A stretch of DNA of 64,000 nt from Photobacterium sp. CCB-ST2H9. GTDB taxonomy: Bacteria; Pseudomonadota; Gammaproteobacteria; Enterobacterales; Vibrionaceae. The stretch is from the NCBI RefSeq assembly GCF_023151555.2, contig NZ_CP100425.1, positions 1,116,001 to 1,180,000 of the forward strand, read 5' to 3'. A program made the position numbers and the translations under genes. Numbering within the stretch: position 1 is the stretch's first letter; the number at the start of each line of letters is the position of its first letter. Positions 25,081 through 33,733 of the stretch are shown here, piece after piece. The notes under the pieces are model-generated. The model made no database searches, was not told where the DNA came from, and saw only the letters and a program-made list of their open reading frames with translations.

Positions 25081-25524
25081 GTGAGTCAGGATCAGGAAAT
25101 TGAAGTCGAAGCCCTTGGGATAGAGGTCTCCGCCCAACCCATTGAGCTGTATAAAGTGTTGAAAATCGCCAATGCTGTGGGTGGTGGCGGTGAAGCCAAA
25201 ATGGCCATTGCTGAAGGCTACGTGGCCGTGAATGGTGAGCTGGAACAGCGCAAGCGCCGGAAAGTCTATAACGGTGACGTGATTGAATTTAACGAGGAGT
25301 TTTACGTTGTGCTGTGTGATCAGCCGGTGACAGAAACGGTCAGTGAGCCGGTTGTGAAGCCGAAAGCAGAGAAGGCTCAGCAACCCGCGAAAAAACGTCC
25401 AGCCAGACAGGCAAAAAATAAAGCGGCAAACAAGGGCGGGAATGCAAAGTCCAAAACCCGTCAGCCTGCAAAGATTGGAAAAGATGCCGATCAGCAAACC
25501 GGGCGAAAACGCCTGATGTTCTGA
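25081..25524 (+). CDS. S4-domain RNA-binding protein with basic tail (YbcJ-like)
   Basis: 147 residues, GTG start. Residues 20-80 form an S4 RNA-binding domain (IELYKVLKIANAVGGGGEAKMAIAEG...VNGELEQRKRRKVYNGDVI), close to the small E. coli protein YbcJ. Unlike YbcJ, it carries an extra tail of about 65 residues made largely of Lys, Ala, Gln, Pro and Arg. That tail is probably disordered and may add non-specific RNA or ribosome binding. The function is inferred from the domain; the target RNA is unknown. Confidence 0.8.
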   Translation: MSQDQEIEVEALGIEVSAQPIELYKVLKIANAVGGGGEAKMAIAEGYVAVNGELEQRKRRKVYNGDVIEFNEEFYVVLCDQPVTETVSEPVVKPKAEKAQQPAKKRPARQAKNKAANKGGNAKSKTRQPAKIGKDADQQTGRKRLMF

Positions 25525-25697
25525 TTGAGAGCGGCAATATTTTCTGGCTCAGGCCAAATCGGTTGTGCTGAATCAATTGCAGCCGGTTTGGAAATTCCTG
25601 AGCCAGTTGTTACAAGCCAATCGAATAAAATCAGCTGTCTCAGACTTTATTACAATTTACTTTTATTTATCCATGTTTGATTTGATTTAATGATGGA

Positions 25698-26039
25698 TTA
25701 GTAAATATAGATGTCGTAAATTTTAGGGTGTTTTCCTCCCCAATATTCACCGGATGTACAACCAGCAATCCAGAAACTGACTTTTTTCTGTGCCATATGT
25801 GCAGCTAACAGGGCACTGTAAAAACGGTCGCTGGATTTTGAATCATCAAGTTCAGCAATATAGGAACCTGACTTCTCGCAGTTTTCTGTATTGACTATTG
25901 GTTGTGAAAAGGTGACCCGGACGAAATTGCTGCCGGGTTTCACATAGAGTTGGGTAATGTATCCCTGAGCCGACATTGCATTTGCTAATGCCATTCCCGG
26001 AGTGAATAGCAATAAAAATAAAAAGATCATTTTTTTCAT
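25698..26039 (-). CDS. Small secreted protein, family shared with 33734-34057
   Basis: 113 residues. A clear signal peptide (KKMIFLFLLLFTPGMALA) leaves a mature protein of about 94 residues. It has two cysteines (NCEK and AGCTSG) likely to form a disulfide, the block YSALLAAHMAQKKVSFWI, and the ending YDIYIY. The same plan recurs in the small gene at 33734-34057 (ILLAAKMANKKVRV, ending YRVYVH). I recognise this as a small secreted protein type seen in Vibrionaceae but know no function. The pattern loosely recalls OB-fold B subunits of AB5 toxins, which is only a suggestion. No toxin A subunit lies nearby. Confidence 0.65.
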   Translation of the reverse strand: MKKMIFLFLLLFTPGMALANAMSAQGYITQLYVKPGSNFVRVTFSQPIVNTENCEKSGSYIAELDDSKSSDRFYSALLAAHMAQKKVSFWIAGCTSGEYWGGKHPKIYDIYIY

Positions 26040-26362
26040 GACAGATTCCTTTGTGAAATAACCAATGTATTTATCAGTAAAATGAAGGCAGGTGGGCAGA
26101 ATACCGCTGTGTTGTGACAGATTTAAGGTAATCTGGAGCGGGATTCTACATTATGATTACGGAATGAAAAGAAAACTTTTCAATGAGAAATAAATTGAAC
26201 TCAAGACAGGTTATTTATCTTTGAACGTGACTGTTCAATGTCATCAATATCATTTCAGATGTCCCGAAAAAACAGGCTGGTTGTAAATAAGGCGTGGATA
26301 CATCGCAACCTGTTTTTTATGGACGTCATTATCTTGATGCATACCTTGATGAAGCCATCCGT
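26040..26362. other. Non-coding stretch between small secreted gene and mobB
   Basis: About 320 AT-rich bases. Both flanking genes run on the minus strand, so this holds the promoter of the secreted-protein gene and the 3' end of mobB. I see no convincing gene, hairpin or operator in it. Confidence 0.5.
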
Positions 26363-26869
26363 TTATTTCATCCACTTCACAATAAAATCCGCGATCGTTT
26401 GGGGCTGGTTTAAATCCAGAACCGGCAAGGGATGAACTTCATCTGGCTCACAGGTAGCCAGTGCAATGATGTGATGATCCTGCGGGTAGAGCAGAGGTTT
26501 GCCGTAATCCGGACGATGAATTTCGATTTTGGCGATGGGCTGATCACGAAAACCTTCGACCAGAATGATGTCCAGCTGGCTGTGATCCAGCTGCTGTAAA
26601 CATGCCTCAAGCTGAGGCTCTCTTTGTGCAGGCTCCGGATATTCAAAGAAAAGAATATTCCGGTGGGGTGTCGCCAGCAGTAATTGATCGCTTCCGGCAT
26701 GACGGAGCCGGTAGCTGTCTTTTCCGGGGGTGTCCGGTTCTACATCATGATGACTGTGCTTGAGCAGGCCGACCCGCAACCCATGCGCTTTCAGGCAGGG
26801 GATGATCTGTTCAATGAGGGTTGTTTTGCCTGAGCCGCTGAACCCGGCAAAGCCGATGACAGGTACCAT
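26363..26869 (-). CDS. mobB: Molybdopterin-guanine dinucleotide biosynthesis adaptor
   Basis: 168 residues from the ATG at 26869; the upstream extension of the frame runs into the divergent gene's promoter. It is a P-loop GTPase-like protein that assists MobA in joining GMP to molybdopterin. The Walker A motif GFSGSGKTTL is at residues 6-15. KHSHHDVEPDTPGKDSYRLRHAG and DIILVEGFRD are the conserved MobB blocks that follow. No mobA is in the window. It is divergent from the macrodomain gene. Confidence 0.9.
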   Translation of the reverse strand: MVPVIGFAGFSGSGKTTLIEQIIPCLKAHGLRVGLLKHSHHDVEPDTPGKDSYRLRHAGSDQLLLATPHRNILFFEYPEPAQREPQLEACLQQLDHSQLDIILVEGFRDQPIAKIEIHRPDYGKPLLYPQDHHIIALATCEPDEVHPLPVLDLNQPQTIADFIVKWMK

Positions 26870-26989
26870 AGTCACTCTTTGGTCTGTTTTTGTATGAGAG
26901 ACACTAAAATAACATGATAGTGATGGCCGACACAGTCGTGCGTGAGCGGAAATCACGATGGACTGTGACAGATCAAACCGGAGGCACAC

Positions 26990-27499
26990 ATGGCGGATTT
27001 ATTGGTGTGGCAAGGCGATATCACGACGCTGGCTGTGGATGCAATTGTGAATGCTGCCAACAACAGCCTGCTGGGTGGCGGCGGTGTTGATGGTGCAATT
27101 CACCGCGCGGCTGGCCCGCAACTTCTCGAAGAGTGCAGGCGTTTACATGGGTGTAAAACCGGAGACGCAAAAATCACACCGGGGTATCAGTTACCTGCCA
27201 AGTGGGTCATTCATACGGTGGGTCCGGTCTGGCACGGAGGCGGGCAGCAGGAAGCGGAAATTCTGGCAAATTGCTACAGAAACTGTCTGGCACTCGCCGA
27301 TGAAGTCGGCGCCGTCACGATTGCTTTTCCGTGTATCAGTACCGGCGTTTATGGGTTCCCGAAGGCGCAGGCTGCTGAAATTGCCGTGGCAACCGTCCGG
27401 CAGGTGCTGGAAATTCAGGCCACGCCTGACAAAGTTTATTTTGTTTGCTTCGGGCAAGAGGATACGGCGATCTATCAAAGCCTGTTACGGTTGGGATGA
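26990..27499 (+). CDS. Macrodomain protein, O-acetyl-ADP-ribose deacetylase-like (YmdB type)
   Basis: 169 residues making one macro domain. The ADP-ribose-binding blocks are [34 protein letters not shown] (residues about 9-43, containing the catalytic Asn and Asp of this class) and [12 protein letters not shown] (diphosphate loop). Such enzymes remove acetyl from O-acetyl-ADP-ribose or ADP-ribose from proteins; E. coli YmdB also modulates RNase III. The start is 120 bases from the divergent mobB start. Confidence 0.9.
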   Translation: MADLLVWQGDITTLAVDAIVNAANNSLLGGGGVDGAIHRAAGPQLLEECRRLHGCKTGDAKITPGYQLPAKWVIHTVGPVWHGGGQQEAEILANCYRNCLALADEVGAVTIAFPCISTGVYGFPKAQAAEIAVATVRQVLEIQATPDKVYFVCFGQEDTAIYQSLLRLG

Positions 27500-27599
27500 A
27501 TGTATCATTCCTGCGTCAAGCAAATGAATTGACAGGTAAAGCGGTGAGTGGCGTCTAAAGTTAAACAAGAATAGTGACACATGAAGATAGCCAGCATGG

Positions 27600-27720
27600 A
27601 TTCGTTCACAGGGTTCGAACGGCAGGAGCCATGTTGCTGAAACGAAGCAGCGTCCGGGCAGGTAAGCCTGCACCTTTGGTGCGGGTGACGGAAGGAGCCA
27701 GAGTGCCGGCAGGCGGACAA
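27600..27720 (+). other. GC-rich region with RNA-like hairpins upstream of the exonuclease gene
   Basis: The gap 27500-27745 lacks a gene. Within it, CCTGCACC/GGTGCGGG (27667-27685) can form a tight hairpin with a TTT loop, enclosed by possible outer pairing of GTCCG (near 27651) with CGGAC (near 27715). It may be an untranslated leader or small RNA. It matches no riboswitch class that I recognise. Confidence 0.3.
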
Positions 27721-27745
27721 TAAAATAAGCATCAGGGAGAGTGCA

Positions 27746-28240
27746 ATGTGGGCAACACTCGATTTTGAAGCGTCAGGATTATCTGATCAGTCTTACCCGA
27801 TAGAAGTCGGATACGTTCTGCCTGACGGCAGTGGCCAAAGTATTTTGATTAACCCGCTGACTGCAGGCGATGTCTGGCAATACTGGGACAGCTATGCAGA
27901 GCAGCGAATCCATCAGATCCCCCGTTCTGAGCTTGAGCAGCATGGGATGCAGGTGCTTGAGGTCTGCCAGCATTTAAACAGTGTGCTCGGACAGCTGGAT
28001 TATGTGTTTTGTGACAGTCAGTGGGATTTATTCTGGCTGGGCCGTTTGTATCATGCCGCACATATGCGGCCGTCATTTATTCTGACGGAAGTCGGTCTCT
28101 GGCTGCAGCAGGAAAATGGCATAGAACGCGCCTGTTTTCAGCGTGCGCTGGAAGAGTTGGGGCCGGCCAGGCACCGGGCGATGCACGATGCCCGTCAGAT
28201 TTATCAGGCCATCAGCAGTCTGGTGAAAATTCCCGGCTGA
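27746..28240 (+). CDS. DEDDh-family 3'-5' exonuclease-like protein
   Basis: 164 residues; AGGGAGAGTGCA precedes the ATG. The first motif is TLDFEASG, supplying Asp6 and Glu8 for metal binding. A middle Asp occurs in the VFCDSQWD segment, and the C-terminal HRAMHDAR supplies the histidine and final Asp typical of the DEDDh class. The fold is that of RNase T, DnaQ proofreading subunits and oligoribonuclease. The short length, without extra domains, suggests a stand-alone trimming nuclease for DNA or RNA ends. The substrate is unknown. Confidence 0.82.
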   Translation: MWATLDFEASGLSDQSYPIEVGYVLPDGSGQSILINPLTAGDVWQYWDSYAEQRIHQIPRSELEQHGMQVLEVCQHLNSVLGQLDYVFCDSQWDLFWLGRLYHAAHMRPSFILTEVGLWLQQENGIERACFQRALEELGPARHRAMHDARQIYQAISSLVKIPG

Positions 28241-28319
28241 CGTATGCCGCTGGAGCCAGCTTGCAACTCAGCGTACAATTTGAACAGGCTTTTGAATTTC
28301 AGTCTGTTGGGAGTACGTT

Positions 28320-29441
28320 GTGCCGACACCGACCATACGTATCGCTGTTTTGAATGCAGCGATGTCTGACCCCGAACCTGGCCGGATGAGACAAACACTC
28401 GCCGAGCCGGGTGATGTCCGGATTTCCCGTCTGGCCGCCATGATTCAGCGCATACAGCCGGATGTATTACTGCTGTGCGAATTCGATCACCCCGGAGAGG
28501 GCGGAGATGACGGCAGTCTGGAAGACTTCTGTCGTTATTATCTGGCGGAGCCTCAGCACGGTCAGGTCCCCGTGGATTATCCCTATCGCTATTGTCCGCC
28601 ATCGAATACGGGCTTGCTGTGCCAGGTTGATCTTGATGGTGACGGAGCACTGACGCTGCCTCAGGACGGACAGGGATTTGGTTTTCATCATGGTCATTTC
28701 GGCTTTGTCGTGTTGTCGCGTTATCCCCTGATTGAAGCAGAGCTTCGAAGCTGGCAGACGTTTTTATGGCAGCACATGCCAGAAAACCTGATGCCGGATG
28801 AGTATTACAGCGCAGCGGCAATGAATGCGCTCCGATTGTCTTCAAAAAACCATCTGTTGCTGCCGGTTCAGATCGGACAGCAGCGCTTTCAGTTGCTTTG
28901 TGCGCATCCGACGCCGCCGGTGTTTGACGGTCCGGAACGGCGGAATGCCCGCCGTAACCATGATGAACTGCGTCTGTTGACGGATATCATCGGGAATGAA
29001 AGTTATCTGGCAGATGATCAGGGACGGCGAGGCGGACTGTCTGCCGATGAGCCGTTTGTGCTGCTGGGGGATCTCAATGCCGATCTGCATGACGGTGAGG
29101 GAATGGCGCTGGCACTGCATCACCTGCTGTATCACCCCCGGATTCACCGCGCCGTGAGTGAAGGTAAATTGACGCCCAAAAGCCTGGGCGGCCGGTTTTT
29201 CCGCCCGTGGAAACTGCGACGTGGCCGAAGCTCGGAATGGACCCATCTGGGCGGCTTGCGACTGGATTATGTGCTGCCGTCCACAGACTTTTCGGTCATG
29301 AACAGCGGTGTGTTCTGGCCGGATAAGAAAGATCCGCTTCTGAAGCTGGTGGCAGGGGAAGACGGCAGGGAACGCGCTGAAATCAGCTCGGATCACCGGC
29401 TGGTGTGGGTGGATGTGCAATTGCCTGTGAATACAGGCTGA
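28320..29441 (+). CDS. Endonuclease/exonuclease/phosphatase-family protein
   Basis: 373 residues, GTG start with GGGAG upstream. Motifs of the EEP superfamily occur in order: an N-terminal strand with IAVLNAAM, LLCEFDHP with the metal-binding Glu, HPTPPVFDG, LLGDLNADLHDG with the Asp/Asn pair, and ISSDHRLVWVDV with the catalytic Asp-His near the C-terminus. It has no signal peptide, so it probably acts in the cytosol on DNA, RNA or a phosphorylated small molecule. An AlkB repair gene lies 14 bases downstream and a DNA/RNA exonuclease upstream, so a nucleic-acid repair role is reasonable but unproven. Confidence 0.82.
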   Translation: MPTPTIRIAVLNAAMSDPEPGRMRQTLAEPGDVRISRLAAMIQRIQPDVLLLCEFDHPGEGGDDGSLEDFCRYYLAEPQHGQVPVDYPYRYCPPSNTGLLCQVDLDGDGALTLPQDGQGFGFHHGHFGFVVLSRYPLIEAELRSWQTFLWQHMPENLMPDEYYSAAAMNALRLSSKNHLLLPVQIGQQRFQLLCAHPTPPVFDGPERRNARRNHDELRLLTDIIGNESYLADDQGRRGGLSADEPFVLLGDLNADLHDGEGMALALHHLLYHPRIHRAVSEGKLTPKSLGGRFFRPWKLRRGRSSEWTHLGGLRLDYVLPSTDFSVMNSGVFWPDKKDPLLKLVAGEDGRERAEISSDHRLVWVDVQLPVNTG

Positions 29442-29455
29442 TCAAATAAAAGCTG

Positions 29456-30070
29456 ATGATGAATCTGGACTTATTTACCCCGGCACCTTCACAAGGGGAA
29501 TGGATTGAAATTGATGGCGGCCGTTTGTACTGGGCGCCGGCATTCTTCGAACTGACTGAATCTGACCGGTATTTTGCGGCACTGCGTCAGTCACTGCACT
29601 GGAAGCAGGAGGCGATTGCACTCTATGGCAGGCAGGTGTTGCAGCCTCGTTTGCAGTCCTGGTGCGGCGAAGCGCAATACAGTTATTCCGGGTTGACGAT
29701 GCAGCCAGAACCGTGGACGCCGGAACTGCTGGCAATCAAAATGGCTTGCGAAACTGCGTGTCAAAGCCAGTTCAATTCGGTACTCGCCAACCTGTATCGC
29801 AACGGGCAGGACAGTATGGGCTGGCATCAGGATAATGAGCCCGAGCTGGGTCCACAGCCGGTCATCGCCTCAGTGACATTTGGAGAAAGCCGGCGATTTT
29901 TACTGAAACATAAACGTACGGCTGAGAAAATTGAATTCCAGCTTGGCCATGGTTCTCTTCTGGTCATGGCTGGCCAGACCCAGTCCAATTGGGCGCACAG
30001 TGTGCCAAAAACACAGCAGCATTCAGGTGAACGGATTAACCTGACTTATCGGTGGATTTATCACGTCTAA
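29456..30070 (+). CDS. AlkB-family 2-oxoglutarate/Fe(II)-dependent dioxygenase
   Basis: 204 residues. The iron ligands appear as WHQDNE (His and Asp) and the later WAHSVPKT (His). RINLTYRW provides the Arg that binds 2-oxoglutarate. The block ANLYRNGQDSMGWHQDNE is the typical AlkB/ABH2-3 substrate and iron region, closer to eukaryotic ABH2/3-like and vibrio AlkB than to E. coli AlkB. It would remove methyl lesions from N1-adenine and N3-cytosine in DNA or RNA by oxidative demethylation. It is 14 bases behind the EEP gene, probably the same transcript. Confidence 0.9.
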   Translation: MMNLDLFTPAPSQGEWIEIDGGRLYWAPAFFELTESDRYFAALRQSLHWKQEAIALYGRQVLQPRLQSWCGEAQYSYSGLTMQPEPWTPELLAIKMACETACQSQFNSVLANLYRNGQDSMGWHQDNEPELGPQPVIASVTFGESRRFLLKHKRTAEKIEFQLGHGSLLVMAGQTQSNWAHSVPKTQQHSGERINLTYRWIYHV

Positions 30071-30164
30071 ACGTGCTTTCGTCCGGGCCTGAAATGACAT
30101 TTGGCTGACTTCAGCTCGCCATAGCTTTGCTATGTTTATGTCATTCATACATAAAGGGATTGTT

Positions 30165-31292
30165 ATGAAAACGGTGCGCAGCTCTATCATCTATCTTCTG
30201 ATTGCCTTGCTGTCATTGCCGGGGTGGTCGGCAGTACAAATCTATCCTCAGCAGAATCATGCGGTTGTTCAGCAACAGGTGCTGCCTGCTTATGCTGAGG
30301 ATGCAGCCCTGATTCGGCATACCTTCGAAACCCGGCTTTATATGCTGCCCGCTTTTAAGATGGGCCATTATGGTTTGCGAATGTACCGCCAGACTTTAGA
30401 CCCAAAATATAAATCGGCGGTGTGGGCAGACATGGCACGGGTGGCGGACCGTCTGAATGAAGTCAGTGAAGACATCTACACACCAGCGCAAGTAAAGGCT
30501 TACTCCGATGCGCGTGAAGCCAGATACAGTCAGAAAGAAGGGGCGCGCAGTGAGCTCAGGTACCTGGCGACCCGCAAGTATCCCGAATATTATTTTTTGG
30601 GTGTCGATTTACTGGGTTCAATGGCACGGGCGAATGAATACGGTCTGAAACATAAATCTGATCACAAGCTGCGGGAGATTCTCCGCCGTTACGACTTTGC
30701 ACGGTATGCGACTGATCCGGAGATGATTCGGGCCTGGGCAGCTCAACTGGCGAATCAGGTTTACTGGCTCCGTCAGCTGGGAGAGCAGGATGTGGTGGAG
30801 CCTTTTATTACGGCTTTCCGTGCGACCTATCCTGACAGCAAAGACAAGCAACTGAGTGAGCAGCAGTACATGAACAAAATTTATGGGATGACGCATATCC
30901 TGTTTGCGGCTTCGTCCTATTATCAGTATCAGCTCAGGGAAAGTGACTTTCAGTGGATTTACGATCACTTTCGTCACAACATCGATCATATCCTTCTGCA
31001 CACCAAAGAAGATGTGATTGCCGAGGTCGGTATCAGTTTTCTTTTGGCGGGTCTGGAAAAAGATCCGGTTGTTGAAAAAGCGCGAAAAGCCATTCAGAAA
31101 GCCATCGACCGAAAAGCGGGTATGGTGCCATCGGTGAAAGGGGAAACCGAGCTTGTGGATAGCGAGCACCGTAACACCCTGGCGATTATGCTGCTGGACT
31201 GGCGTGGCGCGCATCCAGCCCCTGTTTACCAGCGGCAGCCCGGAATGTTTACCAATTTACCTTATGGTTTGATGCCCGGAAATCAGGAATAA
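30165..31292 (+). CDS. Secreted conserved protein of unknown function (possibly DUF3541)
   Basis: 375 residues from the ATG at 30165 with AAGGGATTGTT upstream; an in-frame start 33 bases earlier lacks a good site. Residues 1-24 are a signal peptide (SSIIYLLIALLSLPGWSA). The mature part is alpha-helical and rich in Tyr, Arg and Gln, with the phrases IRHTFETRLYMLPAFKMGHYG and VDSEHRNTLAIMLLDW. This brings to mind a Vibrionaceae family of unknown function (I believe DUF3541, not checked). It is likely periplasmic or secreted. No catalytic motif is seen. A small hairpin (CATAGC TTT GCTATG, 30120-30134) lies just upstream. Confidence 0.6.
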   Translation: MKTVRSSIIYLLIALLSLPGWSAVQIYPQQNHAVVQQQVLPAYAEDAALIRHTFETRLYMLPAFKMGHYGLRMYRQTLDPKYKSAVWADMARVADRLNEVSEDIYTPAQVKAYSDAREARYSQKEGARSELRYLATRKYPEYYFLGVDLLGSMARANEYGLKHKSDHKLREILRRYDFARYATDPEMIRAWAAQLANQVYWLRQLGEQDVVEPFITAFRATYPDSKDKQLSEQQYMNKIYGMTHILFAASSYYQYQLRESDFQWIYDHFRHNIDHILLHTKEDVIAEVGISFLLAGLEKDPVVEKARKAIQKAIDRKAGMVPSVKGETELVDSEHRNTLAIMLLDWRGAHPAPVYQRQPGMFTNLPYGLMPGNQE

Positions 31293-31363
31293 CGGCAGTG
31301 CGTGTGCTGATGTAGTGTGTTATTGTGCATATTCTGTAATGAGGCACGAGAACTGAGATAAGA

Positions 31364-31981
31364 ATGACAGACCCGTTGGTATGGGCAATTCAGCTGCAGG
31401 CAATCGCCCAGGCGGGTAAAGCTTACACAAAAGATCCGTATGATCTGGAACGGTTTGGCCAGATAGAAGCGATTTCCCAGCAAATGCTGGCTGAACTCAG
31501 TCATGAGCCATTGGCAAAAATTCAGAATCTTTTTATTCCGGAAACGGGATATCCGACGCCGAAAGTCGATTTGAGGGCGGGTGTGATTCGTGAAGACCGG
31601 ATACTGCTCGTGCGAGAGCGGGAAGATGATTGCTGGACCTTACCGGGTGGCTGGGCTGATGTCTGTGAGACACCGTCGGAAGGGATCGTTCGTGAAGTGA
31701 TGGAAGAATCCGGTCTTCTGGTGGGCAATCCCAGACTGGTTGCAATCAAAGACAGAGCCGTACACCCTTATCAGCCGGCGTATCCTTATCATATTTATAA
31801 GTTGTTTTTTCTCTGTGATTATATTTCAGGTGATCCGAGTGAGAATCTTGAAATCTCGGAAGTCGCTTTTTTTGATCGCCATTCCATTCCGCCTCTTTCT
31901 CTCAGTCGGGTGCTGGCAGAAGATATTGCCATGATGTTTTGTCATGATGATGATATCCGTTTGCCGGTCCGGACAGATTAA
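31364..31981 (+). CDS. Nudix hydrolase with N-terminal Nudix_N domain
   Basis: 205 residues. Residues 1-60 match the helical N-terminal domain (WAIQLQAIAQAGKAYTKDPYD) found in a subgroup of Nudix enzymes. The Nudix box follows as GGWADVCETPSEGIVREVMEESG (about residues 95-117) with all the key Gly, Glu and Arg residues. Such enzymes hydrolyse nucleoside diphosphates linked to another moiety, for example ADP-ribose or CDP-choline; the exact substrate is not set by the motif. Transcribed on the plus strand ahead of yjdF. Confidence 0.85.
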   Translation: MTDPLVWAIQLQAIAQAGKAYTKDPYDLERFGQIEAISQQMLAELSHEPLAKIQNLFIPETGYPTPKVDLRAGVIREDRILLVREREDDCWTLPGGWADVCETPSEGIVREVMEESGLLVGNPRLVAIKDRAVHPYQPAYPYHIYKLFFLCDYISGDPSENLEISEVAFFDRHSIPPLSLSRVLAEDIAMMFCHDDDIRLPVRTD

Positions 31982-32031
31982 TTACACTCCGATACAAGTT
32001 TTTATTTCACACTGATAACAAAGGCAAGACG

Positions 32032-32628
32032 ATGAAATTTATCTGGCTGGCTATTTTTGCTGCTGTACTGATCTGGTCGGGTATTGAACCCAAAGATACA
32101 TTCACCTGGTTTCTGGAAGTCCTTCCGGCCATGATTGGACTGGTTCTGATTGTTTGGACATACAAGACATTCCGGCTGACACCGCTATTGTATGGGCTGA
32201 TTTTACTTCACTGTATTGTCCTGATGGTCGGTGGTCATTACACGTACGCGGAAGTGCCATGGTTTGACAATCTTTTTGGGGCCGAACGGAATAATTACGA
32301 CAAAGTCGGACATTTTTTTCAGGGCTTTGTGCCTGCCATTCTGGCGCGTGAGATTCTGATCCGAAAACAAATCATCAACGGGGCATTCTGGGTGAGCTTT
32401 GTTTCGGTCTCGATTTGTTTAGCCTTCAGTGCATTTTATGAACTGATTGAATGGTGGGTGGCTCTGGCAACCGGGGAAAATGCAGAAGCATTTCTGGGGA
32501 CCCAGGGTTATGTCTGGGATACCCAGTCTGATATGGGATTTGCTTTACTGGGCGCACTTAGTGCCATTCTACTTCTTTCTCGCTGGCATAACGGCCAGCT
32601 CGCGACAGTCTCTGTGAAAAGGATTTAA
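32032..32628 (+). CDS. YjdF-like inner-membrane protein (DUF2238)
   Basis: 198 residues with about five to six hydrophobic helices. The conserved blocks HYTYAEVPWFD, NNYDKVGHFFQGFVPAILAREIL, AFYELIEWW and YVWDTQSDMGFALLGAL define the DUF2238/YjdF family. Several conserved acidic and His residues sit at membrane borders, which hints at metal or proton handling, but no function is established. AAGGCAAGACG precedes the ATG. The NIPSNAP gene begins two bases after its stop, so they are co-transcribed. Confidence 0.85.
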   Translation: MKFIWLAIFAAVLIWSGIEPKDTFTWFLEVLPAMIGLVLIVWTYKTFRLTPLLYGLILLHCIVLMVGGHYTYAEVPWFDNLFGAERNNYDKVGHFFQGFVPAILAREILIRKQIINGAFWVSFVSVSICLAFSAFYELIEWWVALATGENAEAFLGTQGYVWDTQSDMGFALLGALSAILLLSRWHNGQLATVSVKRI

Positions 32629-32630
32629 AT

Positions 32631-32945
32631 ATGGTGACCTGTTATTTACGTTACGTGATTGACCCGTATAAAGTGAAAGAATTTGAAGAATATGCCCGGA
32701 TGTGGATCCCGCTGGTGAATCAGTTTGGCGGTCAGCATCACGGCTATTTCCTGCCCTCAGAAGGTGCAAGTGATATCGCACTGGCGTTGTTTTCTTTTCC
32801 GAGTCTGGCGGCATACGAAGCGTATCGCAATCAAGCCAAAGATGATCCTGAGTGTATCCGCGCGGTTCAATTTGCGGAAGAAACCCGGTGTTTTCTGAGT
32901 TATGAACGAAGCTTTTTCAGTCCGGTTTTCGGGGAGAGTCAATGA
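32631..32945 (+). CDS. NIPSNAP-family protein
   Basis: 104 residues forming one dimeric alpha/beta-barrel type domain. CYLRYVIDPYKVKEFEEYARMW at the start, GGQHHGYFLPSEG in the middle and RSFFSPV at the end are typical of bacterial NIPSNAP proteins. The family is related by fold to small monooxygenases and stress-response dimers, and its biochemical role is not settled. The stop overlaps the following GNAT start (ATGA at 32942), implying coupled translation with that acetyltransferase. Confidence 0.82.
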   Translation: MVTCYLRYVIDPYKVKEFEEYARMWIPLVNQFGGQHHGYFLPSEGASDIALALFSFPSLAAYEAYRNQAKDDPECIRAVQFAEETRCFLSYERSFFSPVFGESQ

Positions 32946-33409
32946 GTATTCGTATCGCAGATTTGTCTGATGCGAAGGCCATCAGCGAACTGATTCAACC
33001 CGCATTACGACAGCATGTTTTGCCAACCGTCGCCCCTCAAGTCCATGAGATGTTGCTGAACACGATGTCGGCGCAAAGTATTACGAATTATCTGAATCAG
33101 GGGTATCGTTATCATGTCGCTGAACAGGTGTCGGGTGAGATCATTGGTGTGGTTGGCATGAAGGAAAACAGCCATCTGTATCATTTGTTTGTGCGTGATG
33201 ATCATCATGGTAAAGGGCTTTCACGCCAGCTCTGGGAAACAGCGAAAAATGCATGCCTGCAGCATGGAAATCCGGGGCAGTTTACAGTGAATTCCGCATT
33301 GAATGCTGAACGTGTCTATCAGGCATTCGGTTTTCAACGTGTCGACGGCATCCGTGATCGGGACGGCATGCTGGATGTGCCAATGGTGCTGAATCTCAGT
33401 GTTGGATGA
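32942..33409 (+). CDS. GNAT-family N-acetyltransferase
   Basis: 155 residues. The acetyl-CoA-binding strand-loop-helix is HLFVRDDHHGKGLSRQLWE (motif A, R/QxxGxG/A in the form HHGKGLS). An Asn/Tyr-containing C-terminal part, NAERVYQAFGFQ, completes the fold. Substrate unknown. The gene is translationally coupled to the NIPSNAP gene and followed by a terminator, so yjdF-NIPSNAP-GNAT form a short operon, perhaps including the Nudix gene. Confidence 0.82.
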   Translation: MSIRIADLSDAKAISELIQPALRQHVLPTVAPQVHEMLLNTMSAQSITNYLNQGYRYHVAEQVSGEIIGVVGMKENSHLYHLFVRDDHHGKGLSRQLWETAKNACLQHGNPGQFTVNSALNAERVYQAFGFQRVDGIRDRDGMLDVPMVLNLSVG

Positions 33410-33447
33410 AATCGGATACTTCTTATCATCATTGAAGATGTCATCTT

Positions 33448-33482
33448 AGCCTGGCTGCAGTCTTCCGGCAGACCAGGCTTTA
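33448..33482 (+). terminator. Terminator after the YjdF-NIPSNAP-GNAT operon
   Basis: AGCCTGG pairs with CCAGGCT (33448-33454 with 33473-33479), with further CTGC/GCAG pairing inside, followed by TT. It sits in the 324-base gap 33410-33733, which otherwise shows no gene. Confidence 0.65.
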
Positions 33483-33733
33483 GAAGCATAATTTTGTCCT
33501 AATCCACAGATATCTCAAGAAAACTCTAAAGATTAATGAAATTAAGGGCATATCATCTTATTATGCTCGCGATTTCGCATTTGCTTTCGAACTGTAGCGT
33601 ACTTCGGGAGCGTGAGTATGCACTTTGGCTTGGTGTTCTCTCTAAAAAGAGGACTCAGTTTTTGTGCGGATATGACGCATTCGTGCAAGGTTGTTTTAAT
33701 GATTTTCTCCGATTGACATTGATTAAGGGCTAT

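Noticed and set aside
26238..26435. 65-codon plus-strand open frame overlapping the mobB end
   Set aside because: It overlaps mobB by about 70 bases on the opposite strand, lacks a ribosome site and shows no recognisable protein pattern.
27615..27635. GGGTTCGAAC resembling a tRNA T-loop
   Set aside because: No acceptor, D or anticodon arms can be built around it.
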